DNA from: Bacillota bacterium | GTDB lineage: Bacteria; Bacillota; Clostridia; Christensenellales; SZUA-584 | Assembly: GCA_023390815.1 (NCBI GenBank) | Contig: JAEWCC010000022.1 | Span: forward strand, 1 to 35,456 | Direction of reading: 5' to 3' | Length of the DNA stretch: 35,456 bases | In this document: positions 23,656 to 31,216 of the stretch, piece after piece | Position numbering within the stretch: the stretch's first letter is position 1 | Layout of the letters: the number at the start of each line of letters is the position of its first letter | Position numbers and translations under genes: made by a program | Notes under the pieces: model-generated | Database searches by the model: none | What the model was told of the DNA's origin: nothing | Seen by the model: the letters and a program-made list of their open reading frames with translations, nothing else

Positions 23656-23780
23656 AGTCAACCCCTCAGTCATCTTCGATGACAGCTCCCCATCGGAGTC
23701 CCCGCAAAGCAAAGCTTTGCGGGGCAGAAGGCAAGGGAGCCTTATGCTGCACAGCTTGGTTAATGCCACCTTATAGGGGT
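23656..23780. repeat. Clostridial-type intergenic repeat element with several hairpins
   Basis: The opening CCCCTCAGTCATC-ttc-GATGACAGCTCCCC resembles dispersed repeats found in many Clostridia. It holds the perfect 10-pair stem CCCCGCAAAG / CTTTGCGGGG (23700-23709 and 23715-23724) and ends with CCACC-TTATAG-GGGTGG. No transposase is present, so it would be a non-autonomous element or a REP-like sequence. A related hairpin series lies at 16956-17020. Confidence 0.55.
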
Positions 23781-23911
23781 GGTGGCTGCCGCTTGAGGCA
23801 GACAGAATGGCGCGCGCCTACGGTTTCTATGGAGCGATTCTTAATTGTATAAACAACACTCCGCTTTCAGCCCACCCGTCCCGCTTGAGGCGAAAATATT
23901 TTCGCCCCGTC
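23781..23911. other. Intergenic region before rarA
   Basis: No gene is recognised here. The long frame from ATG 23807 runs into rarA but lacks any family resemblance before 23969. The palindrome CGAAAATATTTTCG (23891-23904) lies just upstream of the rarA promoter and might be a regulatory site. Confidence 0.4.
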
Positions 23912-23940
23912 TTTTCAGGCTGCGCCCGCCGTGCTATGAT
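23912..23940 (+). promoter_or_regulatory. Promoter of rarA
   Basis: TTTTCA (23912-23917) and TATGAT (23935-23940) are 17 bases apart. Transcription would begin near 23947, which excludes the ATG codons at 23936 and 23942 as normal starts. Confidence 0.55.
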
Positions 23941-23968
23941 AATGAAAAAAGAGGAAGGACCCAAAGGC

Positions 23969-25276
23969 TTGGATCTGTTTGAACAACAGGCGGCTACCGC
24001 CGCGCCATTGGCCGACCGTATGCGCCCGCATACGCTGGACGAATTCTTCGGCCAGTCGCACATCGTGGGCGGCGGGAGGCTGCTGCGCCGCGCAATCGAG
24101 ACGGACAGCCTGACATCTTCGATATTCTTCGGCCCGCCCGGCACCGGCAAAACCACGCTTGCCAACGTGATCGCGGCGAGTACCGGCGCGGCTTTCGAGA
24201 AGCTTAACGCCGTCACGAGCGGCGTCAAGGACGTGCGCGTCATCATCGACGCGGCGGCGGAACGCCTGCGCCTGCACCGCCAGCCCACCTACCTGCTGCT
24301 CGACGAATGCCACCGCTGGAGCAAGACGCAGTCCGACAGCATCCTGCCCGCTTTGGAGAAGGGTGTCATCCGCTTCATCGGCTCCACCACCGAAAACCCG
24401 ATGGTCTCCATGACGAGCGCCATTGTGAGCCGGTGCCGGTTGTTCCAATTCTTCGCGCTGACCATGGACGACGTGAGGCATATCCTCTCCCTCGCACTCG
24501 CAGACAAGGAACGCGGCTTTGGGCTGCTCGACATCGAGCTTGCGCCCGAGGCACAGGATCATATCGCGAACGTCGCCAACGGGGACGCGCGCACCGCGCT
24601 CAACGCGCTGGAGCTTGCCGTTTTGACCACGCCGCCCGATGCGGGCGGTAAAATCGTCATTAGCCTTGAAACCGCCGAGGAGTCTATCCAGCGCCGGGCA
24701 GTACGCTGCGACGACGAAGAATACTACAACATGCTCAGCGCCTTTTGCAAATCGCTGCGGGGCTCGGACGCAAACGCCGCGCTGTTCTGGTTTGCCCGTC
24801 TCGTCTACGCGGGCGTGGACCCGCGTGTGATCGTGCGGCGCATCATCGCGCACGCGAGCGAGGATGTCGGCCTCGCGAACCCCTCCGCGCTCACACAGGC
24901 CGTCGCGGCGGCGCAGGCGCTGGAGTTCAACGGCATGCCAGAGGCGCGGCTCAACATTGCGCAGGCCATCATCTTTTTGTGCGAGTCACCCAAATCCAAT
25001 GCGGTCGTGATGGCCATCGACGGAGCGTTCCGGGACGCCGAAAGCACCTACCAGCAGCCCGTACCCGTACACCTGCGCGATACGAGCTATCACGGCGCGA
25101 AAAGCCTTGGCAACGGCAAGGGCTACAAATACCCGCACGAATTCGACCGGCACTATACGCCGCAGCAGTACCTGCCCGACAACCTCACCGGCGCCGTTTA
25201 CTACAAGCCGTCCGACGAGGGCTACGAGAAGAAGATCAAGGAGACGAGGCGGTATATGCGGCGGAGGGAAGAGTAA
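23969..25276 (+). CDS. rarA: Replication-associated recombination protein A (AAA+ ATPase, MgsA family)
   Basis: RarA acts at stalled replication forks and is related to clamp-loader subunits. The protein has LADRMRPHTLDEFFGQSHIVG (start of the AAA+ domain), Walker A GPPGTGKTT, Walker B LLLDECHRW, the sensor GSTTENP and the arginine-finger region SRC, then the helical tetramerisation region and the C-terminal SYHGAKSLGNGKGYKYPHE segment of the family. Walker B reads DECH where DEIH is commoner. TTG 23969 is preferred because GAGGAAGG lies ten bases upstream and the product then starts MDLF, as in homologues. It has 435 residues. fosX follows 19 bases later. Confidence 0.92.
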   Translation: MDLFEQQAATAAPLADRMRPHTLDEFFGQSHIVGGGRLLRRAIETDSLTSSIFFGPPGTGKTTLANVIAASTGAAFEKLNAVTSGVKDVRVIIDAAAERLRLHRQPTYLLLDECHRWSKTQSDSILPALEKGVIRFIGSTTENPMVSMTSAIVSRCRLFQFFALTMDDVRHILSLALADKERGFGLLDIELAPEAQDHIANVANGDARTALNALELAVLTTPPDAGGKIVISLETAEESIQRRAVRCDDEEYYNMLSAFCKSLRGSDANAALFWFARLVYAGVDPRVIVRRIIAHASEDVGLANPSALTQAVAAAQALEFNGMPEARLNIAQAIIFLCESPKSNAVVMAIDGAFRDAESTYQQPVPVHLRDTSYHGAKSLGNGKGYKYPHEFDRHYTPQQYLPDNLTGAVYYKPSDEGYEKKIKETRRYMRRREE

Positions 25277-25295
25277 TCCTTCTGCGAGGTTTCTT

Positions 25296-25706
25296 ATGAT
25301 TCTTGGTATCAGCCACATCACGCTAACCGTCAGCGATTTGGAGAGATCGTCCGATTTCCTTAAAACGATATTCGATGCCAGAGAAGTGTATGTAAGCCGG
25401 GAAAAACAGTTTTCGGTCGCGGCCGAGAAATTCTTTCTGATCGGAGACATATGGATCTGCATCATGGAGGGCGAACCGTTGAAGGAGCGCACCTATCACC
25501 ACATCGCGTTTCGGATACCGGAAGAAGATTTCGACGTTTACACAGAGCGGATCAAAGCTTTTGGTATTGAAATCCGCTCGGGGCGGCCACGCATTGCGGG
25601 AGAAGGCCGTTCGGTTTATTTCTATGATTCTGACAACCATCTCTTCGAGTTGCATACCGGAACCCTAGAAAACCGCCTGAACGCGTATGCGGACTTTCAC
25701 GTTTAG
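25296..25706 (+). CDS. fosX: FosX fosfomycin resistance hydrolase (VOC family)
   Basis: FosX opens the epoxide ring of fosfomycin with water using Mn2+ and so inactivates the antibiotic. The 136-residue protein keeps the metal ligands His7 (GISHI), His69 (TYHHIAF) and Glu118 (HLFELH) and the catalytic-base position Glu44 (AEKFFLI). Long stretches match Listeria FosX (EGRSVYFYD, ICIMEGE, TERIKA). ATG 25296 has GCGAGGT five to six bases upstream. It follows rarA by 19 bases and may be read from that transcript. All key residues are intact, so it is probably active, though activity is not shown here. Confidence 0.93.
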   Translation: MILGISHITLTVSDLERSSDFLKTIFDAREVYVSREKQFSVAAEKFFLIGDIWICIMEGEPLKERTYHHIAFRIPEEDFDVYTERIKAFGIEIRSGRPRIAGEGRSVYFYDSDNHLFELHTGTLENRLNAYADFHV

Positions 25707-25839
25707 TTATTACCGATGATGGCTAGCTTCTAAAAATTAAGCCCCGATGACCAAAAATCAGCTAACCATTGTTTTCCCTGTCGGGAAGGTATATATTTTC
25801 CGTAATAAATATAGATAAATAACTAAAGGACAAAGCATC

Positions 25840-26442
25840 ATGAAAAAACAACTGGTCGTACTCGTTGCCGTATGTCTCCTGTTGCTTTCCGGGTGCGGCT
25901 TCATGGTTCTGCCGCACGATGATGACGCCTCGTTGCCGGAACCTCCGTTCGAATTTACACCCAAGCCGGCGGCTGTAACCGCAACCGTAAATTCCGAGGC
26001 GGAGCCTCCGTTTGAGTTCACGCCCAAGCCAAAGCCGACGTCAGGGCCCACAGCGGCAGTCACATCTGCACCTACCCCGGCCCCTACGCCTGTTCCCACG
26101 CCCGTAATAGTAACCACTCCGTGCTCAATATGCGAAGGCACGGGCAAGTGCTTTTCCTGCGGCGGCGACGGTATCTTGTACGGCGATGAGCCGTGCCTGC
26201 AATGCAGCGACGGCAAATGCTTTATGTGCGGCGGAACCGGCGTCATCGTCACGACTATCGATCCGCAGAAGACCCCCGGGGCGGGCGACTGCACCATTTG
26301 CGGCGGAAGCGGGATATGCAATGTTTGCGGCGGACTGGGCTATTATCTTTATGATAATTACGGAGACTATGGGAAGATCGAATGCGACCCCTGCGACGGA
26401 ACCGGGGATTGCCCGTATTGCGACGGTACGGGTAAAGAATAG
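25840..26442 (+). CDS. Surface lipoprotein with eight CxxC motifs (DnaJ-zinc-finger-like repeats)
   Basis: This is a 200-residue lipoprotein. The signal peptide ends in L-L-S-G-C with the lipidated Cys at residue 19. A spacer follows in which EPPFEFTPKP occurs twice, then a Thr/Pro/Ala-rich linker (residues about 68-90). From about residue 94 to the end there are eight CxxC motifs (CSIC, CFSC, CLQC, CFMC, CTIC, CNVC, CDPC, CPYC), most followed by G-x-G or GG-x-G as in the zinc centre of DnaJ. Two halves of four motifs can be seen, enough for up to four metal sites (inference). An extracytoplasmic zinc-ribbon of this kind is unusual. AAAGGAC precedes ATG and a strong terminator follows, so it is monocistronic. 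Confidence 0.8.
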   Translation: MKKQLVVLVAVCLLLLSGCGFMVLPHDDDASLPEPPFEFTPKPAAVTATVNSEAEPPFEFTPKPKPTSGPTAAVTSAPTPAPTPVPTPVIVTTPCSICEGTGKCFSCGGDGILYGDEPCLQCSDGKCFMCGGTGVIVTTIDPQKTPGAGDCTICGGSGICNVCGGLGYYLYDNYGDYGKIECDPCDGTGDCPYCDGTGKE

Positions 26443-26480
26443 TTGCAGTCAGGCTTGAAATCCCTATATCAAGTGAGTAT

Positions 26481-26516
26481 CGGGCACCCATCTGAAAATC
26501 CGGGTGCCCGTTTTGT
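26481..26516 (+). terminator. Terminator after the lipoprotein gene
   Basis: CGGGCACCC (26481-26489) and GGGTGCCCG (26502-26510) form a perfect nine-pair stem, followed by TTTTGT. Confidence 0.88.
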
Positions 26517-26556
26517 ATTCAAAACTATCAGCAAACGGTATTCGTGATACTCCGAC

Positions 26557-26949
26557 TTAAAACCGTATCACCCTCGGCTCCGCGGTAAATGAGCTGAACG
26601 TCGCGGTGGCATCTTTCAGGTACAGTACCTCGGTGTTGTCATCGTCCGCCTTGTACCTGCCCTTGAGCTGCGGATACTGGTCCAGCATGTGCTGCTTGGC
26701 CTCCGTCCGGTCGTCCCGCACTGCGGTGGCCGCCACGCGCAGCCAATCGCCGCCGATACAGGCGCAGATCTCCACCTTCGGATTCGTCTGCATCTGCCGT
26801 GACACGTTCTTGATCTTGCCGGTCTGGATATAGAGCCTGTTTTCAAAGATATCGACTGTCCCCATGGGCCGTACTCGCGGCTGGTCGCCATCCGCCGTCG
26901 CGAGATAGTACGTCCCGCACTTTTTCAAAAACTCATAAACTTCGTTCAT
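26557..26949 (-). CDS. Pyridoxamine 5'-phosphate oxidase-family flavoprotein
   Basis: This 130-residue protein has the split-barrel FMN-binding fold. It begins with a short helix (NEVYEFLKKCGTYYLAT), then DGDQPRVRPMG, IFENRLYIQTGKIKNVSRQM (typical of the PNPOx-like subfamily) and NPKVEICAC. Relatives in Clostridia are small, FMN-binding and poorly characterised; this is not the true PdxH. ATG 26949 has GGGGAGG upstream. It is monocistronic. Confidence 0.9.
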   Translation of the reverse strand: MNEVYEFLKKCGTYYLATADGDQPRVRPMGTVDIFENRLYIQTGKIKNVSRQMQTNPKVEICACIGGDWLRVAATAVRDDRTEAKQHMLDQYPQLKGRYKADDDNTEVLYLKDATATFSSFTAEPRVIRF

Positions 26950-26978
26950 TGGGTAACCTCCCCTGACGCCTTGCGTCT

Positions 26979-27006
26979 ATTCTAGCTCAGTGTCAGGAAA
27001 AATCAA
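26979..27006 (-). promoter_or_regulatory. Promoter of the PNPOx-like gene
   Basis: On the minus strand TTGATT (27006-27001) and TAGAAT (26984-26979) are 16 bases apart, about 30 bases before the start codon. Confidence 0.6.
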
Positions 27007-27272
27007 GCATACTATGCGAAGCGGTGCTGCTTTGGCGCTTCTCATCCGTTGTGTCTGGCGTTTTAACGATATGGGCTAAAGCTGATCGCAGTTTTAAACG
27101 ATAAATATATTGTTTGGTTTTATATTTTGGAAGGTTCCAAAATGATCTACATTTTGGAAATTGCCTAGACGTCGGGCGGCTGCTGATCCATGCAACAATC
27201 AGAAAGGACGTATACCGAACAGAATTCATTTAATGCGCAATCGTTGAACCAAAAAAGAAGGGGTGTGTGGGC
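27007..27272. promoter_or_regulatory. Upstream region of the chemoreceptor gene, possible sigma-D promoter and palindrome
   Basis: No gene is seen here. A TAAA (27077-27080) and AACGATAA (27097-27104) with a 16-base gap resemble the flagellar sigma-D pattern (TAAA, about 15 bases, GCCGATAA), which suits a chemoreceptor. The perfect palindrome TTTTGGAA-GG-TTCCAAAA (27125-27142), with a third half-site TTTTGGAA at 27152-27159, lies 110 bases before the gene and may bind a regulator. Confidence 0.4.
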
Positions 27273-29591
27273 TTGAAAAAAGAGAAAAACGGGAAGCAAG
27301 CAGGCGGTAAAAAGCGAACCCATCAAAAAGCGGCTTTGAAAAGCATTTCCGTCAAAATTCTGGCGGTGGTGTTGACTGCTATTGTACTGGTGGCTGTATC
27401 GTGTGTGGCGGTGATGACGGCGCTCAGCAATATCACCACCGACAGGATCGTCTCCGGGCAGGTGGAGCGCGCGCTGAGTTACCTCAATACCCGGATCGAC
27501 GAACTTACCAATCAATGCGTCGTCGGCACGCTGACGCTGGCCAACAGCGACCTGCTCAAAGCCACCGTGGCACAGGGCGATCCCAGCCGAATCTCCTTCG
27601 CGCTGACCGGCCTGCCCAGCGCCGGATTGGATTTTGCGGTCGTAGTGGATAAAGACGGTTCCATACTGTTCAATACCCGAAAGGACGAAAGCGACACCGG
27701 TTACCTGGCTGAGGCGCTGACCAGTGGCAGCGGAGTTTACAAGGATAGCCAAAACAATTTATATTTACTGTCCCCCAGCGTGGTTAAAGATGAGCAAGGC
27801 GCTGTGGCGGGTACCTTGATCGGGGGCCTTTTCTTTGACCGACAGGACCTTTTGAGCGAGCTTAAAACGATGCTGAATGTGGACTTCTCGATATTCTCCG
27901 GCGATACCACCGTAGCGACCTCCATCCTGCAGAACGATCAAACTGCCGTAGGTACGAAGCTTGAACCCGGAATTGCGCAGACGGTACTTACAGATAAACA
28001 GCCGTATCAGACCCGCACGACGATCTTCGGCTTACCCTATATGGCCATCTATACGCCGGTACTCAGCAATGCCGGGGATGCGATCGGCGTGCTGTTTGCA
28101 GGGCTTGATATCACGGAGATTGAAAAAAACCGGGCCACGTCGACGGCGGTCTCGGTGGGCGCTGCGGCGGCATTGATGGCAGTGGCCGTAGTTGTGGTGC
28201 TGATCTTTGTGCGCAAGAGCATTCGAAAGCCGCTGTCAATAATCACGAACGGCGCACAGCAGCTGGCTGTCGGCAACACAGATTTTACGATGGACCTTGC
28301 GCGGCAGGATGAAATCGGGCTGCTGGCGGGCGCGTTCCGCAAAGCAGCGGATGCGCTTAAAGCCATGCTGGAGGATGCCGACATGCTGGCGCAGGCGGCC
28401 GTGGAAGGCCGGCTGTCGACCCGGGCCGACGCGAATCGGCATCAGGGCGACTTTAAAAAGATCGTGGAGGGCGTCAACCATACGCTCGACGCGGTGATCA
28501 AGCCGGTACAGGAAGCCTCGGAGGTGCTCGCCGAACTGGCCAGGGGTAACCTTGGCGTGAGCATGACGGGTGATTACAGGGGCGACCACGCGATCATCAA
28601 GGACGCGCTGAACGATACCACCGGCGCAATACGCGGCTATATCGGCGAGATATCCGAGGTGCTGGGCGAAACGGCGGGGGGTAATCTCTGCGTTTCCATC
28701 GAATCGGAATATAAGGGCGATTTCACCGCGCTGAAGGGCTCGATCAACGCCATTATCGCATCGCTGAACAGTGTACTGGGCGATATCAGCGTCGCGGCGG
28801 ATCAGGTAGCTTCGGGCACGCGGCAGGTATCAGCCGGAAGTCAGGATATCTCCCAAGGGGCGACGGAACAGTCGAGCGCGATTGAGGAGCTGTCAGCGTC
28901 CGTCGCGGAGATTGCGGAGCAGACCCGGCATAGCGCTGTGAGTGCCAATCAGGCCAATGAGCTGACCGCCGCGGCGGCGGCGAATGCGGCCAAGGGCAAC
29001 GAGCAGATGCGCGCCATGCAGCAGGCGATGAGCGACATCAGCGATGCGGCGCGCAGCATCGGCAAGATCATCCGGGTAATCGACGATATCGCGTTCCAGA
29101 CCAACATTCTCGCGCTGAACGCGGCGGTCGAGGCCGCGAGGGCGGGCGCGCACGGCAAAGGCTTCGCGGTGGTGGCCGACGAGGTGAGGAGCCTTGCGGC
29201 GCGCAGCGCGGAGGCGGCCCGGGAGACGACGGAGCTGATCGAGCGCTCCGTCAAAAAGACCGCGGCGGGCGCGGAAATTGCGGACGATACGGCGGCTGCG
29301 CTGGGCGGCATCATGGAAGGCATTCGCAGAGCAGGACAGCTGGTGAGCGAAATTGCCCGCGCGTCGGGCGAGCAAGCAACCGCCATCACGCAGGTGAACC
29401 GCGGCATTGAGCAGCTTTCGGTTGTGGTGCAGAACAACTCGGCGACGGCGGAGGAAGCCGCCGCAGCGAGCGAGCAGCTCTCCGGTCAGGCCGAACTGCT
29501 TAAAAACATGGTGGCCCGGTTCCGTCTGGACACTGGCAAAGAACCGCAAGCCTATGGTAAAGCCGAAGACGACGACAACGCCACGTATTAA
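27273..29591 (+). CDS. Methyl-accepting chemotaxis protein
   Basis: This is a transmembrane chemoreceptor of about 772 residues. It has TM1 at about residues 27-50, a Cache-type periplasmic sensor to about residue 280, TM2 at about 294-315, then a HAMP domain and two further HAMP-like repeats (ELARGNLGVSM and ETAGGNLCVSI), and a complete methyl-accepting domain. The hairpin tip (DDIAFQTNILALNAAVEAARAG) that contacts CheA and CheW is at about residue 603. There is no C-terminal CheR-binding pentapeptide; the tail is acidic. TTG 27273 is favoured, nine bases after AAGGGG; GTG 27267 is possible. A full receptor implies a chemotaxis system elsewhere. Confidence 0.95.
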   Translation: MKKEKNGKQAGGKKRTHQKAALKSISVKILAVVLTAIVLVAVSCVAVMTALSNITTDRIVSGQVERALSYLNTRIDELTNQCVVGTLTLANSDLLKATVAQGDPSRISFALTGLPSAGLDFAVVVDKDGSILFNTRKDESDTGYLAEALTSGSGVYKDSQNNLYLLSPSVVKDEQGAVAGTLIGGLFFDRQDLLSELKTMLNVDFSIFSGDTTVATSILQNDQTAVGTKLEPGIAQTVLTDKQPYQTRTTIFGLPYMAIYTPVLSNAGDAIGVLFAGLDITEIEKNRATSTAVSVGAAAALMAVAVVVVLIFVRKSIRKPLSIITNGAQQLAVGNTDFTMDLARQDEIGLLAGAFRKAADALKAMLEDADMLAQAAVEGRLSTRADANRHQGDFKKIVEGVNHTLDAVIKPVQEASEVLAELARGNLGVSMTGDYRGDHAIIKDALNDTTGAIRGYIGEISEVLGETAGGNLCVSIESEYKGDFTALKGSINAIIASLNSVLGDISVAADQVASGTRQVSAGSQDISQGATEQSSAIEELSASVAEIAEQTRHSAVSANQANELTAAAAANAAKGNEQMRAMQQAMSDISDAARSIGKIIRVIDDIAFQTNILALNAAVEAARAGAHGKGFAVVADEVRSLAARSAEAARETTELIERSVKKTAAGAEIADDTAAALGGIMEGIRRAGQLVSEIARASGEQATAITQVNRGIEQLSVVVQNNSATAEEAAAASEQLSGQAELLKNMVARFRLDTGKEPQAYGKAEDDDNATY

Positions 29592-29624
29592 AACAACCAT
29601 TCAATTTCATCAAAAGTTCCTGGC

Positions 29625-29662
29625 AAAGCCCTGTGCCTCCCTCCGGCTCAGGGCTTTTTTTG
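29625..29662 (+). terminator. Terminator after the chemoreceptor
   Basis: AAAGCCCTG and CAGGGCTTT form a stem around a loop of about 16 bases, followed by a run of seven T. Confidence 0.85.
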
Positions 29663-29784
29663 TGCCCAACGGTATGTAAAGATTGAGCTAAGAGTGAGCA
29701 AGCGGTCTTAAGCGCCGCCGGAAAGCCCCCGAACTTACATACGAAGGCATAATATATGACGTACAAGTTTAAGGGGGAAAAGAT

Positions 29785-30195
29785 ATGATAACGGTCAAAG
29801 CGAGGGTCATTCTTCTTATGATGGTGATGACCGTTCTTTTGTGTGGGGCGCTTGGTACGATGAGCGTAACGCTGAACCGCATGACGGCGGAGGACGTGCT
29901 GGAGCAGACCATGACGCAGGTCGCGGTTCTGGCGGCGTCGCGGATTGAGAAGGAATTGCAGATTACCGAGCAGGTAGCGATCAATACCGGCTGCCTGCCG
30001 GACATGGGGAGAGCGTACGTCTCGAGTCTGGACAAGAAAAGAATCATCATGCAGCAGGTGAAGGCGCATGAGTTGGAAGACGGCAATTTGTCGGATATCA
30101 CCGGCAGCAGTCAAAAATCAAGTACCTGCCACAGAAGGGGAACAACGAGCTCCCGGCAGAGGATTTTCACGATTGACGCGGGATGGATAACATAA
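29785..30195 (+). pseudogene. Chemoreceptor remnant (N-terminus with a shifted tail)
   Basis: The first 110 residues are typical of a chemoreceptor N-terminus: a transmembrane helix at about residues 5-28 and a helical start of a Cache sensor (LEQTMTQVAVLAASRIEKELQITEQVAINTG). Homology then ends and the frame runs into Arg/Ser-rich sequence to TAA 30195. In the +2 frame, starting at 30108, the reading SKIKYLPQKGNNELPAEDFHD ends at TGA 30176 and looks like a protein tail. An internal deletion fusing a start to the tail of a receptor gene would explain this (inference). No HAMP or signalling domain remains, so it cannot signal. GGGGG lies upstream of ATG. Confidence 0.6.
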
Positions 30196-30227
30196 AGCTC
30201 TCTGCGACAACGGCAGAGAGCTTCTTT
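30195..30227. terminator. Bidirectional terminator between the receptor remnant and the transketolase operon
   Basis: AAGCTCTCTGC (30195-30205) and GCAGAGAGCTT (30213-30223) form a perfect 11-pair stem with T-rich sequence on both strands. It serves the rightward remnant and the leftward transketolase operon. Confidence 0.85.
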
Positions 30228-30244
30228 ACCGGAAAGTTTTACCA

Positions 30245-31216
30245 TCAGAGGCCCATGCGGTACTTAATCGCCTGATAGATACCCGTGTCCGTAAGACCGT
30301 ACCGGTCCAGTATCTCCTTGTGATCGCCGATATGCGGAAACTCGTCAGGCAGCGCAATCCGCAGGAGCTTCGCGAACGTATCGTGTTCCGCCAGTATCTC
30401 GGCAACGGCGGACCCGAGGCCGCCGATTCGGTTGTGCTCTTCGACCGTGACGATCAGCTTCGAGTCTCCCGCACATCGGAGGATCGCCGCTTCGTCGATC
30501 GGTTTGATCGTATGAATATTGACGACTCTGGCCCGTACACCGTGCTTTTCAAGCAAAGCGGCTGCGCTGGCCGCGCGCGATACCATGAGGCCGGTCGCAA
30601 CGATCGTTACACCGCTGCCTTCCCGAATGGTCACGGCTTTGCCGATTTCAAATTCGTAATCCATATCGTATACCGCCTGAAGCTTGTTTCCCCCGCTCAA
30701 GCGGATATATACCGGGCCGTCATGCGAGACCGCCGCCCGCACGGCTTTGATCACCTCGGTCCCGTCCGCGGGGCATAAGATGACCATGTTCGGCATGCAC
30801 CTGAAAACGCCGATATCCTCGAGCGCATAGTGCGTGGACCCCAGCGTTCCGCAGGCGACTCCGCAATCAATCCCCAGCATCTTCACGTTCAGGTTCTGAT
30901 ACGCCGCGTCCGTGCGCATCTGCTCACAGCTCCTCAGCGAAGCAAACGTGCCGAACGTCGTTGCGAAAGCGGTATAGCCATTCAGCGCAAGCCCGGCCGC
31001 GATCCCCACCATGTTCTGCTCCGCAATGCCGACCTGAAAAAAGCGATTGGGGTACCGTTTGGAAAACTCGGTCACCCGGCACGCGTCCGAAAGATCCGCA
31101 GCCAAAACCACCACGTCAGCGCGGGTTTCAGCGATATCCAGGATCGCCCTGCCAAAGCTGTCCCGGTAACCGGCTTCGTTCAGATGCTTGATCGTCTGTG
31201 CATCCAGTTCAAGCAT
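30245..31216 (-). CDS. Transketolase, C-terminal subunit (pyrimidine-binding and C-terminal domains)
   Basis: This is the second half of a split transketolase. The Pyr domain has DLSDACRVTEF, the FFQVGIAEQNMVGIAAGLA segment (with the catalytic Glu in AEQNM) and SLRSCEQMR. The C-terminal domain begins at about residue 190. It has 323 residues, matching other split C-subunits. ATG 31216 overlaps the N-subunit stop by eight bases, with GAGGGGGG upstream, so the subunits are coupled. The pair transfers a two-carbon unit from a ketose phosphate to an aldose, using thiamine diphosphate. It lies with a kinase, regulator and isomerase, which suggests a dedicated catabolic rather than central role. 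Confidence 0.93.
   Translation of the reverse strand: MLELDAQTIKHLNEAGYRDSFGRAILDIAETRADVVVLAADLSDACRVTEFSKRYPNRFFQVGIAEQNMVGIAAGLALNGYTAFATTFGTFASLRSCEQMRTDAAYQNLNVKMLGIDCGVACGTLGSTHYALEDIGVFRCMPNMVILCPADGTEVIKAVRAAVSHDGPVYIRLSGGNKLQAVYDMDYEFEIGKAVTIREGSGVTIVATGLMVSRAASAAALLEKHGVRARVVNIHTIKPIDEAAILRCAGDSKLIVTVEEHNRIGGLGSAVAEILAEHDTFAKLLRIALPDEFPHIGDHKEILDRYGLTDTGIYQAIKYRMGL

Noticed and set aside
23915..24853. Long minus-strand frame inside rarA
   Set aside because: It is a shadow of a conserved AAA+ gene.
25758..26321. Minus-strand frame inside the CxxC lipoprotein gene
   Set aside because: The plus-strand gene has a signal peptide, ribosome binding site and terminator; the reverse frame has none.
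28893..29600. Minus-strand frame across the chemoreceptor signalling domain
   Set aside because: It is the reverse reading of a highly conserved domain and has no family resemblance.
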